A stretch of DNA of 64,000 nucleotides from Pseudomonas viciae (GTDB lineage Bacteria; Pseudomonadota; Gammaproteobacteria; Pseudomonadales; Pseudomonadaceae). Positions 1-9,100 of this stretch are shown here, piece after piece (position 1 is the first letter of the stretch; each line of letters begins with the position of its first letter). A program made the translations under genes and the position numbers. Under the pieces are notes generated by a model that was not told the DNA's origin, ran no database searches, and worked only from the letters and a program-made list of their open reading frames with translations. The stretch lies in the NCBI RefSeq assembly GCF_004786035.1, contig NZ_CP035088.1, positions 842,001 through 906,000 of the forward strand, in the 5' to 3' direction.

Positions 1-528
1 TTCCTTGAGCACCAGAATCTGCGAACGGATCAGCCGTGCATAGGACACCCAACCCACCAAAGCCATCGCAATATAAAAGCTGCTCAGGCCGGGGCCGAGG
101 ATGGCCATGATCGCCAACATCAGCACCAGGAAGGGGAAGGCCAGAATAATATCGATCAGGCGCATGCAGATCGTGTCGAACCGGCCACCGATATAGCCGG
201 CCAAGGCGCCGACGCAAGTGCCGATCAAGAACGGGAAAATCACCCCGATCACGGAAATCTGCAAGTCGATGCGCGCGCCCCAGATCACTCGGGAAAGAAC
301 GTCGCGACCGAAATTATCCGTGCCGAACGGATGGGCCAGGCTCGGCCCCAGCAGGCGGATATCGGTGTTCTGGGCAATCGGATCGAAGGGCGCGACCCAG
401 GGGGCCAAGAGTGCGAGCAACAGCCAGCCAAACAGAATCGCCAGGCCCAGCACGGTGGCCGGGCGACCGTTGCGCAAGCCGAAACGCAGCGCAAGACGCC
501 AGGCGGGACTGAGGGTTTGGCCGCTCAT
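1..528 (-). CDS. Peptide/oligopeptide ABC transporter permease, DppC/OppC type (partial)
   Basis: The reading frame is open from its ATG at 528 to the window edge (176 codons), so the C-terminus is missing. It begins MSGQTLSPAWRLALRF, then has a first membrane helix (LGLAILFGWLLLALLAPW) and the DppC-family segment HPFGTDNFGRDVLSR, followed by further inner-membrane helices. The family forms the second membrane subunit of Dpp/Opp peptide importers. Its ATG overlaps the stop of the upstream DppB-like gene (ATGA), so the two are translationally coupled. Confident on family; the substrate is inferred to be a small peptide or plant-derived amide from the hydrolase/LuxR neighbours. Confidence 0.9.
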   Translation of the reverse strand, partial: MSGQTLSPAWRLALRFGLRNGRPATVLGLAILFGWLLLALLAPWVAPFDPIAQNTDIRLLGPSLAHPFGTDNFGRDVLSRVIWGARIDLQISVIGVIFPFLIGTCVGALAGYIGGRFDTICMRLIDIILAFPFLVLMLAIMAILGPGLSSFYIAMALVGWVSYARLIRSQILVLKE

Positions 529-1472
529 CGCATGTTCACCCGCGGATCAATCATCACGGTCAGCACATCGGCGAGGAAATTGACCGTGACGGTGGCGAGG
601 GCCAGCACCATGGCCACGCCCTGGACCACCATGTAGTCACGGGTAAAGATGCCGCGTACCAGCAATTGGCCGATGCCGGGAATGGCAAACAGACTTTCGA
701 TGACCACCGTGCCGCTGATCAACCAGCCGATGTTCACCGCCAGCAGGTTGACCGCCGGCACCAGGGAGTTGGGCAGCACATGCCGATGAAATATCGCCCG
801 CTCGGACAAGCCCCGGGCCCGTGCGGCGGTGGCATGATCGGCTTGTAGCTCCATGAGCATGCTGGCGCGCAGATTGCGCACCAGAACGGCGGAGAGTGCC
901 AAGGCAATGGTCAGGCACGGCAAAATCATGTGATGCAGTTTGTCCCACCCTGTACGTCCATAGCCTGAGACCGGGAACAGCCCCAACTGCACGCTGAGCA
1001 GCAGGATCAACATGATGCCTAGCCAAAACGCCGGCATGCCGAGCCCTGCCGTGGTGAACAGACGAATCAGGTGATCCTGCCAGCCGCCCTTGTTGCGCGC
1101 CGCCACCGTTGCCAGCGGCACGGCAATCAGCAGCGCCAGCAGTACGCTGCCGAGCACCAGGAACAGGGTTGGCTCAATGCGGGTACTGATCAACTTCAAG
1201 GCATCGACTTTGTAGAGCAGCGATTGGCCGAGATCGCCTTTGAGCAGGTTCTTGAGAAAGTAGAAGTACTGCATCCACAGCGGCTGGTCGAGACCGTACT
1301 GGGCACGAATCCTGATCAGCGCCTCCGGCGTGCTGCGCGAGCCCAGCAGTGCCCGGGCGGGATCCCCGGGGATTGAGCGCACAAGCACAAAGGTGATCAT
1401 GCTGATGCCAAACAGCACCGGCAATAGCTGTAGCGGGCGCGACAGTATGAAACGGTAGCGCGCCAGGTTCAT
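525..1472 (-). CDS. Peptide ABC transporter permease, DppB/OppB type
   Basis: A 315-residue inner-membrane permease of normal family length. The N-terminus (RPLQLLPVLFGISMITFVLV) is the typical first DppB helix, followed by the RSIPGDPARALLG periplasmic segment. The EAA-type coupling loop is visible near residue 215 (ARARGLSERAIFHRHVLPN), and the protein ends in MIDPRVNMR as is usual in the family. It starts 3 bp after the stop of the proline-iminopeptidase-like gene and overlaps the DppC-like gene by 4 bp, so hydrolase, DppB and DppC form one operon. In known PipR-type loci a peptide-type importer is part of the signal-uptake system; that role here is inference. Confidence 0.93.
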   Translation of the reverse strand: MNLARYRFILSRPLQLLPVLFGISMITFVLVRSIPGDPARALLGSRSTPEALIRIRAQYGLDQPLWMQYFYFLKNLLKGDLGQSLLYKVDALKLISTRIEPTLFLVLGSVLLALLIAVPLATVAARNKGGWQDHLIRLFTTAGLGMPAFWLGIMLILLLSVQLGLFPVSGYGRTGWDKLHHMILPCLTIALALSAVLVRNLRASMLMELQADHATAARARGLSERAIFHRHVLPNSLVPAVNLLAVNIGWLISGTVVIESLFAIPGIGQLLVRGIFTRDYMVVQGVAMVLALATVTVNFLADVLTVMIDPRVNMR

Positions 1473-1475
1473 GGG

Positions 1476-2366
1476 TTAGTTCCGATGGCGGTGCAGAAAA
1501 TCCAGCAGGACTGGAAAATAGGCTTGGGGCTCTTCGTAGAACGGCATGTGGCTGCTGTTGGGGAACACATTCAGTTGTACATCCTTGAGCGCCATTTTCA
1601 TGCGCATTGCGCAGGCTGGCGTCAGTTCATCATGTTGACCGGTGGTGATCAGCACAGGCATTTCGAAGCCGGCCATCTGCTCGATGCGATTCCAGTCCTT
1701 GAGATTGCCGGTATAGAGAAATTCGTTGGGGCCTTGCATGGTCATGTAGGGCCCCATGTTCCAGTCGCCCAGGGAACGTGTCACCGGTGCTGGCCACTCG
1801 TCCAGACGGCAGACATGGCGATAGTTGAGCAGGGTTATGGCCGCCTGGTATTGCGGATGATCCAGGGTGCCCAAGGCTTCATGGCGCTGCATCATCGCGA
1901 CGGTCTCACTGCCCAGGGCCGCCCGCAGACGCTCGAGCTCCAGGGACAGGTGAGGGATATCGCCGGCGGTATTTTCCAGGATCAGGGTTTTCAGCGATTG
2001 GGGGTGATGAATGGCGTACTCGATCGCCAGCCAGCCACCCCAGGAGTGCCCTAGCAGGTGCACTTTGCCCAGGTCGAGGGCTTGGCGGACGGTCTCTACC
2101 TCCGCCACATAACGGGTGATGTCCCACAGGGATTCGTCAGTAGGCCTGGCCGAGGCACCGGTACCCAACTGATCGAAAGCGATGACCCGCAAGCCCTTTT
2201 CCTTGAGCCAGCCGTGGCTGTCACGCAGATAATCGCAAGGCAATCCCGGGCCGCCATTGAGGCACAACAGCACCTCGTCGCCGTCGCCAAAGCCATAGGC
2301 CACCAGATGATGACCATCGACTTCCAGGTCGTACCGCTGGTCCGGCTCGATCTCACGCCACATCAT
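1476..2366 (-). CDS. Alpha/beta hydrolase, proline iminopeptidase-like (PipA-type)
   Basis: A 296-residue alpha/beta hydrolase. It has an oxyanion segment NGGPG near residue 38, nucleophile elbow GHSWGG near residue 107, a DE acid region (TGQHDELTP) and a terminal His in NSSHMP, the order seen in proline iminopeptidases (S33 family). Two ATGs are adjacent at 2361-2366, with AGGAG just upstream. The gene is divergent from the LuxR-solo gene and leads an operon with two peptide-permease genes. In XccR/OryR/PsoR/PipR loci a pip gene next to the regulator is its main target, and the 22-bp dyad in the shared promoter fits this. Whether the enzyme cleaves peptides or amidated plant compounds cannot be read from sequence. 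Confidence 0.9.
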   Translation of the reverse strand: MMWREIEPDQRYDLEVDGHHLVAYGFGDGDEVLLCLNGGPGLPCDYLRDSHGWLKEKGLRVIAFDQLGTGASARPTDESLWDITRYVAEVETVRQALDLGKVHLLGHSWGGWLAIEYAIHHPQSLKTLILENTAGDIPHLSLELERLRAALGSETVAMMQRHEALGTLDHPQYQAAITLLNYRHVCRLDEWPAPVTRSLGDWNMGPYMTMQGPNEFLYTGNLKDWNRIEQMAGFEMPVLITTGQHDELTPACAMRMKMALKDVQLNVFPNSSHMPFYEEPQAYFPVLLDFLHRHRN

Positions 2367-2426
2367 TGCTCTCCTGCCCAGGTGCCGCCCTTTGGCTAAA
2401 CCTTACCGAGGAAGCTACGTGCCCAT

Positions 2427-2448
2427 AAGCTAGCAATTCTTATAGGTT
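2427..2448. promoter_or_regulatory. lux-box-like dyad between pip and luxR-solo genes
   Basis: A 22-bp imperfect palindrome, AAGCTA-N10-TAGGTT, lies between the divergent hydrolase and LuxR genes. On the minus strand it reads AACCTA-N10-TAGCTT and closely matches the element at 3301-3322 ahead of the second hydrolase gene. LuxR-family regulators bind about 20-bp dyads at such positions. The assignment rests on position and on the match between the two sites. Confidence 0.6.
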
Positions 2449-2527
2449 TGATCTGGCATTCCCTCGCTCAGGCGTGGCATTCTACTTGCACGATTTCAGG
2501 ATTGAAATTAATAAGGGAGCTGAATGG

Positions 2528-3289
2528 ATGCAGGCCAAGCTGTCTGACTTCAATACCCGTCTTTTGTCTGGCAGGAGCCTGGACGAGCAGATGGACAACG
2601 CCCTGGGGATGGCCCAGGCGTTAGGCTTTGAAGCCTTGGTGTATGACTACAGTCCGGTGCCGCTGGATCATGATGGGGCACTGATCACCCCGACTGTGCT
2701 GAAGTTGCGCAATACCCCCCGTGATTGGCACTCGCTCTGGTGTGAAGAAGGTTATTACCAGATCGACCCCGTCCAGCATCTGGCAATCAATGCCATTTCT
2801 CCTTTTGTCTGGTCCTATCGACCGGAGGCCGACACGGTGCTGCAGCCGTTCATCGGCCAGAGTCATGCACCGGTCGTGAGCTATCTGCAGGATTCGCGCA
2901 TGACCTGTGGCGTGACGGTGCCGATGCATTTGCCCAAGGGCGGCTTTGCGACATTGACCGGGCTGCGCGCCGATACGAAGGGCAGCACCCTGCAGGATGT
3001 CCGGCAAACGCTGGGCGACTTCAGCCTGATTTCCCATGCCCTGCAAGAGGCGGCTTTTCCGCTACTCGTCAAGGAAGCCCGCACATGCCCGGTTCGCCTG
3101 ACCAAACGCGAGCGTGAGTGCTTGAGATTAGCCGCTGAGGGGTTGACGGCGGCGGACATTGCCAGGCAACTGAATCGCTCCTTGGCCACCATCACCCTCC
3201 ACCTGACTTCTGCAATGCACAAGCTCGGCGCCAGGAATCGGGTCCAGGCCGTGGTCAGGGCAGTGCATTATCGGTTGCTCGATAGCTGA
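2528..3289 (+). CDS. LuxR solo, plant-signal-responsive type (PipR/PsoR/OryR-like)
   Basis: A 253-residue regulator with an N-terminal autoinducer-binding-like domain and a C-terminal LuxR HTH (TKRERECLRLAAEGLTAADI...). I chose the ATG at 2528 because GGGAG lies 8 nt upstream; an upstream in-frame ATG at 2474 has no good RBS. In the ligand pocket, DWHSLWCEEGYYQIDP aligns with the TraR motif so that W57, D70 and P71 are kept but the Tyr61 position is Trp. That change is characteristic of the subfamily that senses plant compounds instead of acyl-homoserine lactones. No luxI is nearby, and both flanking genes are proline-iminopeptidase-like, the hallmark of this subfamily. Confidence 0.88.
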   Translation: MQAKLSDFNTRLLSGRSLDEQMDNALGMAQALGFEALVYDYSPVPLDHDGALITPTVLKLRNTPRDWHSLWCEEGYYQIDPVQHLAINAISPFVWSYRPEADTVLQPFIGQSHAPVVSYLQDSRMTCGVTVPMHLPKGGFATLTGLRADTKGSTLQDVRQTLGDFSLISHALQEAAFPLLVKEARTCPVRLTKRERECLRLAAEGLTAADIARQLNRSLATITLHLTSAMHKLGARNRVQAVVRAVHYRLLDS

Positions 3290-3300
3290 AGTCGGGCAAA

Positions 3301-3322
3301 AACCTATCTGTTTCTCTAGTTA
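3301..3322. promoter_or_regulatory. lux-box-like dyad upstream of second pip gene
   Basis: AACCTA-N10-TAGTTA lies 12 bp after the luxR stop and about 58 bp before the start of the next hydrolase gene. It shares AACCTAT, an internal G, and CTAG at the same spacing with the element at 2427-2448 read on the minus strand. Probably the binding site of the neighbouring LuxR solo. Confidence 0.55.
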
Positions 3323-3379
3323 TTCCGCCGGCCAGTCCCCGGTATCGTGTGCCGCAGGATTCCTAGGGGGCGGCACGAA

Positions 3380-4279
3380 ATGGATCTTCCCGTAACACAC
3401 GAAGGCTTTGCGCCTTTTGGTCCGTATCAGACCTGGTATCGCATCACTGGCGATTTCAGCAGTGGCCGTACGCCGCTGCTGATCCTGCATGGCGGCCCGG
3501 GCTGTACACACGATTATGTCGATGCTTTCAAGGATATTGCCAACAGTGGCTATCCGGTGATTCATTACGACCAACTGGGTAATGGGCGTTCCACCCATCT
3601 TCCGGAAAAAGACCCCTCGTTCTGGAACGTGGCGCTCTTTCTCGATGAGTTGGGGAACCTGCTGGATCATCTGGGCATTCGCGACAATTACGCACTTTTG
3701 GGGCAATCCTGGGGCGGCATGTTGGCCAGCGAACATGCGGTGCTCCAGCCTGCGGGCTTGCGCGCGTTGATCATCGCCAACTCCCCGGCGGACATGTCCA
3801 CCTGGCTCCTTGAGGTCAATCGCTTGCGCCAGCTGCTACCCATTGAGGTGCAGCAAACACTGCTCAAGCACGAGCGGGCTGGAACCTTGACGTCTACCGA
3901 GTACTTTGAGGCCGCTCGGGTTTTCTACGACCGTCATGTCTGTCGTATCACGCCCTGGCCCGACGAAGTCGCCCGTACCTTTGCCCAGATCGATGCCGAT
4001 CCTACCGTTTATCACGCCATGAATGGCCCCACCGAGTTCCATGTGATCGGCAGCATGAAGGACTGGTCCATCACCGATCGCTTGCCTCGCGTCAGGGTGC
4101 CGACCCTGTTGATTTCAGGCCGATACGATGAAGCGACGCCGTTGGTGGTCAAGCCCTATGTGGATCATGTTCCCGACATTCGCTGGGCGTTGTTCGAACA
4201 CTCCAGCCATATGCCCCATATCGAGGAGCGGATGGCTTGCATGGGAACTGTGGTGAGTTTCCTGGATGAGTGTTTGTAG
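3380..4279 (+). CDS. Alpha/beta hydrolase, proline iminopeptidase-like (second copy)
   Basis: A 299-residue paralogue of the hydrolase at 1476-2366. It has HGGPG near residue 38, the nucleophile elbow GQSWGG near residue 107, the acid region SGRYDEATP and the C-terminal HSSHMPH. The start at 3380 follows AGGGGG by 9 nt; an upstream in-frame ATG (3347) lacks an RBS. Two pip-type genes flanking one LuxR solo, each preceded by a related dyad, suggest both are regulated by it. A strong terminator follows at 4322. The catalytic triad appears intact; the natural substrate is unknown. Confidence 0.9.
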   Translation: MDLPVTHEGFAPFGPYQTWYRITGDFSSGRTPLLILHGGPGCTHDYVDAFKDIANSGYPVIHYDQLGNGRSTHLPEKDPSFWNVALFLDELGNLLDHLGIRDNYALLGQSWGGMLASEHAVLQPAGLRALIIANSPADMSTWLLEVNRLRQLLPIEVQQTLLKHERAGTLTSTEYFEAARVFYDRHVCRITPWPDEVARTFAQIDADPTVYHAMNGPTEFHVIGSMKDWSITDRLPRVRVPTLLISGRYDEATPLVVKPYVDHVPDIRWALFEHSSHMPHIEERMACMGTVVSFLDECL

Positions 4280-4321
4280 GCGTCTGCGCAATCCGAGCAG
4301 TCGTTTTGTGTTGTGTTTTTC

Positions 4322-4351
4322 GACGCGTCCTGTGAGACGCGTCTCTTTTTT
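4322..4351 (+). terminator. Rho-independent terminator after second pip gene
   Basis: GACGCGTC, a 6-nt loop, GACGCGTC (the arm is self-complementary), then TC and six T. Confidence 0.85.
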
Positions 4352-4455
4352 GAGTGGAAAATTCCCGCTCTCTTGAACCGAAAGCGATATGCAGGGTCTG
4401 GTGTGCGCGCATTGCTGTGCATGCCTGCTGTCATTTCTGTATCGAGGGATCGAAC

Positions 4456-6162
4456 ATGTCCGTATTCGCCTTAGGGACGAGGCTAGTCGTTGCGTCGCTG
4501 TGTTTTCTAGCGATGAACATTGCCGTCGCCGCGCCAACCCCCGGCGACACGGACCTGATCCGTGAACGGCAGGACCGTCTGCTCCAAGAGCAGCGCCGAC
4601 GCCTTGAAGAACTCAAGGACCTGCCTGGCAAGGAGGCGAAGCCGGCCCAGCCCACGGCACCTGCCGATACCCGTTGTTTCCCGATCAAGACCATCGAACT
4701 CAAGGGCGCCGACGCCCTGTCCGAAGGCGAGCGCCAGCGCCTGCTCAAGCCCTTCCTCAACCAATGCCTGGGCGTGCCGCAGCTTAACCAGTTGCTCAAG
4801 GTCATCACCGATTACTACCTGGAAAAAGGCCTGGTCACCAGTCGCGCCTACTTGCCGCAACAGGACCTGTCCAGCGGTCACCTGCAAGTGCTGGTGGTCG
4901 AGGGGCGCCTGGAAGGCCTGAAAGGTGCCGAGAACAGTAAGCTGTCGGAGCGCGAGTTGGCGATGGCGTTTCCCGGCAAAACCGGCGAACTGCTCAACCT
5001 GCGGGAGATGGAGCAGATGGTCGATCAGCTGAACCGTTTGCCGTCCAACCGTGCACAAATGGAACTGACGCCGGGGCAGAACATCGGTGGCAGCCAGGTG
5101 CTGGTCAATAACACCGCGCAGAAACCTTGGCGCGCCGGCCTGTCACGGCATAACGACGGGCAGAAAAGCACCGGCGAACAGCAATGGGGCGCCTCTCTGG
5201 ACTGGGACAGCCCCCTGGGCCTGGCCGATCAACTGGCCTTGCGCGGCGGCCACGATGCCGTCAGCGATCACCAGAAAACCTCGCGCAACGGCATGCTCTA
5301 TTACAACCTGCCGTTTGGCTGGTGGAACCTGAGCTACACCTACAGCCAGAGCGAGTACCGCGCCCTGGGCCAGGCCAACGGCTTCAATTTCAAGCAGAGC
5401 GGCGACAGCCAGAACCATCAGGTGCGCCTGGAACGGGTGGTCCATCGCGATGCCATGAGCAAGACCTCGCTCAACACCGGCCTGGCGTACCTGCGCACCA
5501 ACAACTTCATCGAAGACAGCAAACTCGCCGAGAGCAGCAATCGCATCAGCGAAGCGCAGTTCGGTATCAACCATGGACGACGGGTCGGCAACGCGTTCAT
5601 CAACCTCGACCTGGGCCTGCAACAAGGTATCGGCGCCCTCGATGCCCAGGGCGATCACGAGCCGGGGCCTGGGCTGCCGGATGCGCGCTATCGCAAATAC
5701 ACCGCCACCCTCAGCTACCTGCAACCGTTCCAGATGTGGGGCGAATCGTTCAGCTTCAGCAGCCTGATGACCGGCCAGCGCAGTGAGGACGTGTTGTTCA
5801 GCCCGCAGCGCATGAGCCTGGGGGGCCTGTCGTCGATTCGTGGCTACAAGGACCAGACGCTGTCCGGCGACAGCGGCGGCTACTGGCGCAACGACCTGCG
5901 CTGGAGCCGGCCGGTGACCCTGGAGTGGCTGCGCCCGGTGTTCGCCGAATACGGCACCAGCCTCGGTTATGACCAGGGCGTGATTCGCGGCAATCGCTAC
6001 AACGGCGATGAGCACGGGCGCATGTCGAGCAACTCGCTGGAATTGTTCGCCCGCGGCGAGCACCTGAGCGCCAGCGTGACCTTCGCCCACTCCCTGGAAC
6101 GTCCGGATGCCCTGACCGAGCGCGAAGCGCCGATCTACTTCCGCGTGGATGTATCTATCTAA
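4456..6162 (+). CDS. Two-partner secretion outer-membrane transporter (TpsB, ShlB/FhaC family)
   Basis: A 568-residue protein with a signal peptide (VVASLCFLAMNIAVAAPTP). A charged alpha-helical stretch follows (LIRERQDRLLQEQRRRLEEL), then POTRA-type domains (CFPIKTIELKGADAL; YLEKGLVTSRAYLPQQDL). The C-terminal half is a beta-barrel ending FRVDVSI with a terminal aromatic/hydrophobic pattern. LGGLSSIRGYKDQ is the conserved VRGY-like loop of the family. I start at 4456 (GAGGGAT upstream) since the protein then opens with a proper signal sequence. The partner exoprotein gene starts 24 bp downstream. It exports the TpsA/CdiA protein across the outer membrane. Confidence 0.95.
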   Translation: MSVFALGTRLVVASLCFLAMNIAVAAPTPGDTDLIRERQDRLLQEQRRRLEELKDLPGKEAKPAQPTAPADTRCFPIKTIELKGADALSEGERQRLLKPFLNQCLGVPQLNQLLKVITDYYLEKGLVTSRAYLPQQDLSSGHLQVLVVEGRLEGLKGAENSKLSERELAMAFPGKTGELLNLREMEQMVDQLNRLPSNRAQMELTPGQNIGGSQVLVNNTAQKPWRAGLSRHNDGQKSTGEQQWGASLDWDSPLGLADQLALRGGHDAVSDHQKTSRNGMLYYNLPFGWWNLSYTYSQSEYRALGQANGFNFKQSGDSQNHQVRLERVVHRDAMSKTSLNTGLAYLRTNNFIEDSKLAESSNRISEAQFGINHGRRVGNAFINLDLGLQQGIGALDAQGDHEPGPGLPDARYRKYTATLSYLQPFQMWGESFSFSSLMTGQRSEDVLFSPQRMSLGGLSSIRGYKDQTLSGDSGGYWRNDLRWSRPVTLEWLRPVFAEYGTSLGYDQGVIRGNRYNGDEHGRMSSNSLELFARGEHLSASVTFAHSLERPDALTEREAPIYFRVDVSI

Positions 6163-6186
6163 TTTTTGCTGTAACGAGACCTGATC

Positions 6187-9100
6187 ATGGACGACCGCCA
6201 ATACGCCTTCCTGGCCCGCCAGCCTTCTGCCACCCTGAAAACCCGCGACGCCTTCTGGGGCATGCCCAAGCGCGGCCTGGCATTCCTGCTGGCCAACGTC
6301 ATGTTCTGGCAGCCGATGTGGGCCCAGGCGGGCGGCATCGTGGTCAGCGCGCCGGGCACCAGCCTCGGCCAGGCCGGCAACGGCGTACCGGTGGTCAACA
6401 TCGCCAAGCCCAACGGCAGCGGCTTGTCCCACAACCAGTTCAAGGACTACAACGTCGGCAGCAACGGCGTGATCCTCAACAACGCCACCAACCCCGCCCA
6501 AGCCACGCAACTGGGCGGGATCATCCTTGGCAACCCGAACCTCAAGGGCACGGCCGCCAGGGTCATCCTCAACGAAGTCAACGGCGGCAACCCGAGCCAG
6601 TTGCGCGGTTACACCGAGGTGGCGGGGCAGTCGGCCCATGTCATCGTCGCCAACCCTTATGGCATCACCTGCAATGGCTGCGGGTTCATCAACACCCCGA
6701 AGGCGACCCTGACCACGGGTAAGCCGATCATCGAAAACGGCCAGGTGAACCGCTATCAAGTGGATCAGGGCAGCGTTGCCATTGAAGGCGCGGGCCTCAA
6801 CGCCAACAACGTCGACCGTTTCGAAATCATCACCCGCAGCGCCAAGATCAACGCCGAGATCCAGGCCAAGAACCTGACCATCGTCGCCGGGCGCAATGAC
6901 GTTAACGCCGGCACCCTGAATGCCACTGCGCGCGCTGACGACGGCAGTGCCAAGCCGGAACTGGCTATCGATTCTTCGGCCTTGGGCGGGATGTACGCAG
7001 GTGCCATCAAGCTGGTGGGGACTGAAGCTGGGGTTGGGGTGAAGCTGGACGGCAAGATGGTCGCCAGTGGGGGGGATATTCAGCTTGATGCCAATGGGCA
7101 TTTGAGCATGGCCGAGACGGCCGCCGCCGGTGCCGTCAACATCCAGGCCAACAGCCTGGAAACCCGTGGCCAGGTGTACGCTGGTAGCCGCTTGGACGTT
7201 AAGACCCAGGGCGACCTGACCAGCCAGAACAACCTGGTGGCCCGCGACAGCGTTCACCTGGACAGCGGTGGCACGTTGAGCAACAACGGCATCATCGAAG
7301 CCGGGGTCAACGCCGATAACAGCCGCAACACCACAGGTGATGTCACCCTCTCTGCCAAGCAGTTGAACAACGCCGGAAAAACCGTCATCGCCAGTCGCGA
7401 CCTGAATGTCACGACCAGCGTCGGGCTGAACAACCAGGGCGGCACCCTCAGTGGGCAGGGCAAGACCACCGTCACCGGCAACGCTGTGGATAACCGCAAC
7501 AAAGGCCGAATTCTCGGCGGCACCGAATTGCACCTGGCCGCCAATCAAGTCCTGAACAGCCAGGGCGGCCTGATCAATAGCCAGGGCCTGCTGACGGCCA
7601 ACCTGGGCCATCTGGAAAACAACGCGGGTGAACTGTCGAGCCTGAACAGCGCGACGCTGATCCTCGGCAGCCTGGACAACCTGACCGGCCTGGTCATGGC
7701 TGGCAAAAACCTCGACATCACCAACACCGGCGCGATCAAAAACCAGGGCGGCGAGCTATCCAGCCAAGGCGTCATGACCGTGCGCACCGCCAGCCTGGAC
7801 AACAGCAACAAAGGCACCGTCGCCGCCAATGGCAAGCTGCTGGTCAGCGCGACTGGCGCGGTGAACAACGCCGACAAAGGCCTGATCGCCAGCCGTACTG
7901 ACGAGGTTGAGTTCGATGCTGCCAGTCTGAATAACGCCAAAGGCACGCTGCAAGGCAAAGGCTTGGTCACCGTGGATGTCGCGGGCGATATCGATAACCA
8001 GGGCGGCAGCATCATCGCCCAGGACGCCAACCTGAGTGTCTTCGCCACCAACCTGGACAACCGTGGCGGCGTGCTCTCCAGCGTCAAGGCCGCGTTGGAG
8101 GCGCGCACCACCGGCGTGCTGAAAAATGGCTATGACGTGAATCGCCAGGGCGGCACGATCCAGGCCCAAGGACTGAACATCCAAGCCTTGGCGGGGCTGT
8201 TCAACGACGGCGGGCGCCTGGCCGCGCAAGCGGGCGATATCGTGATCAGCAACGCGGGTGCGGACATCAACAACCGCAGCGGCGGGATGTACGCCACGGG
8301 CAAGGTCCAGGTCATTGGCCGGGACATGGACAACAGTGGCGGCGGGCAGATCAGCGCCAGTCGCATCGACTTTGACCTTTCGGGCGCGCTGAACAACAAC
8401 GCCGGCATTATCGAAAGCCAGGACAGCCTGGATGTTCTGGCCGCTAGCCTGAGCAATCAGAAAGGCCAACTGCGCACCCTGGGCAAGAACAGCACCACGG
8501 CGTTCAACATTGGTGGGTTGTTCGATAACAGCGACGGCACCCTCGAAACCGCCAGTAATGATGTGGGCTTCGACACCGGCAGCGTCCAGAACGTGGGTGG
8601 CAAGCTGCTGCACACCGGTCTGGGATTGTTTGGTATCAGCCAGGCCAATCTGGGCCAGGCGGGTGGGCAACTGGTGACCTACGGCAACCTGACGGTGACC
8701 GCTGACCGCTGGACCAACAGCACCGCGATCCAGGCCGGGCACCTGGTGGTTCATGTCGATCAGTTGACCCAGACGGCCACCGGCCAGTTGCTCAGCGCCA
8801 ATAGTATGGAAGGCCGTGGCAGCAACTGGCGGGTTGATGGCCTGATCGGCAGCGATGGGGCGATCGACCTGCAACTGACCGGCGCCTATGCCGGCAACGG
8901 CCGCTTGAGCAGCCTTGGCACCTTGGGCCTCAAGGCCGCGCTGATCAGTCTGGAGCAAAACGGCAGTATCGCTGGCGGCGGCAACACAACCGTCGTGGTC
9001 GATGGTGTCCTCAACAGCTACGGTCGGCTGACCTCGGCGGCGGACCTGAGCGTCACGGCCGCCACGATCAACAACTACGGCACGTTGGGCAGTGCCGGCG

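Noticed and set aside
5143..7611. An 822-codon open frame on the minus strand
   Set aside because: It is antisense to the TpsB and CdiA genes, whose protein motifs and starts are convincing; the minus-strand translation is low-complexity Ala/Val/Gly/Gln typical of a shadow frame in GC-rich repeats.
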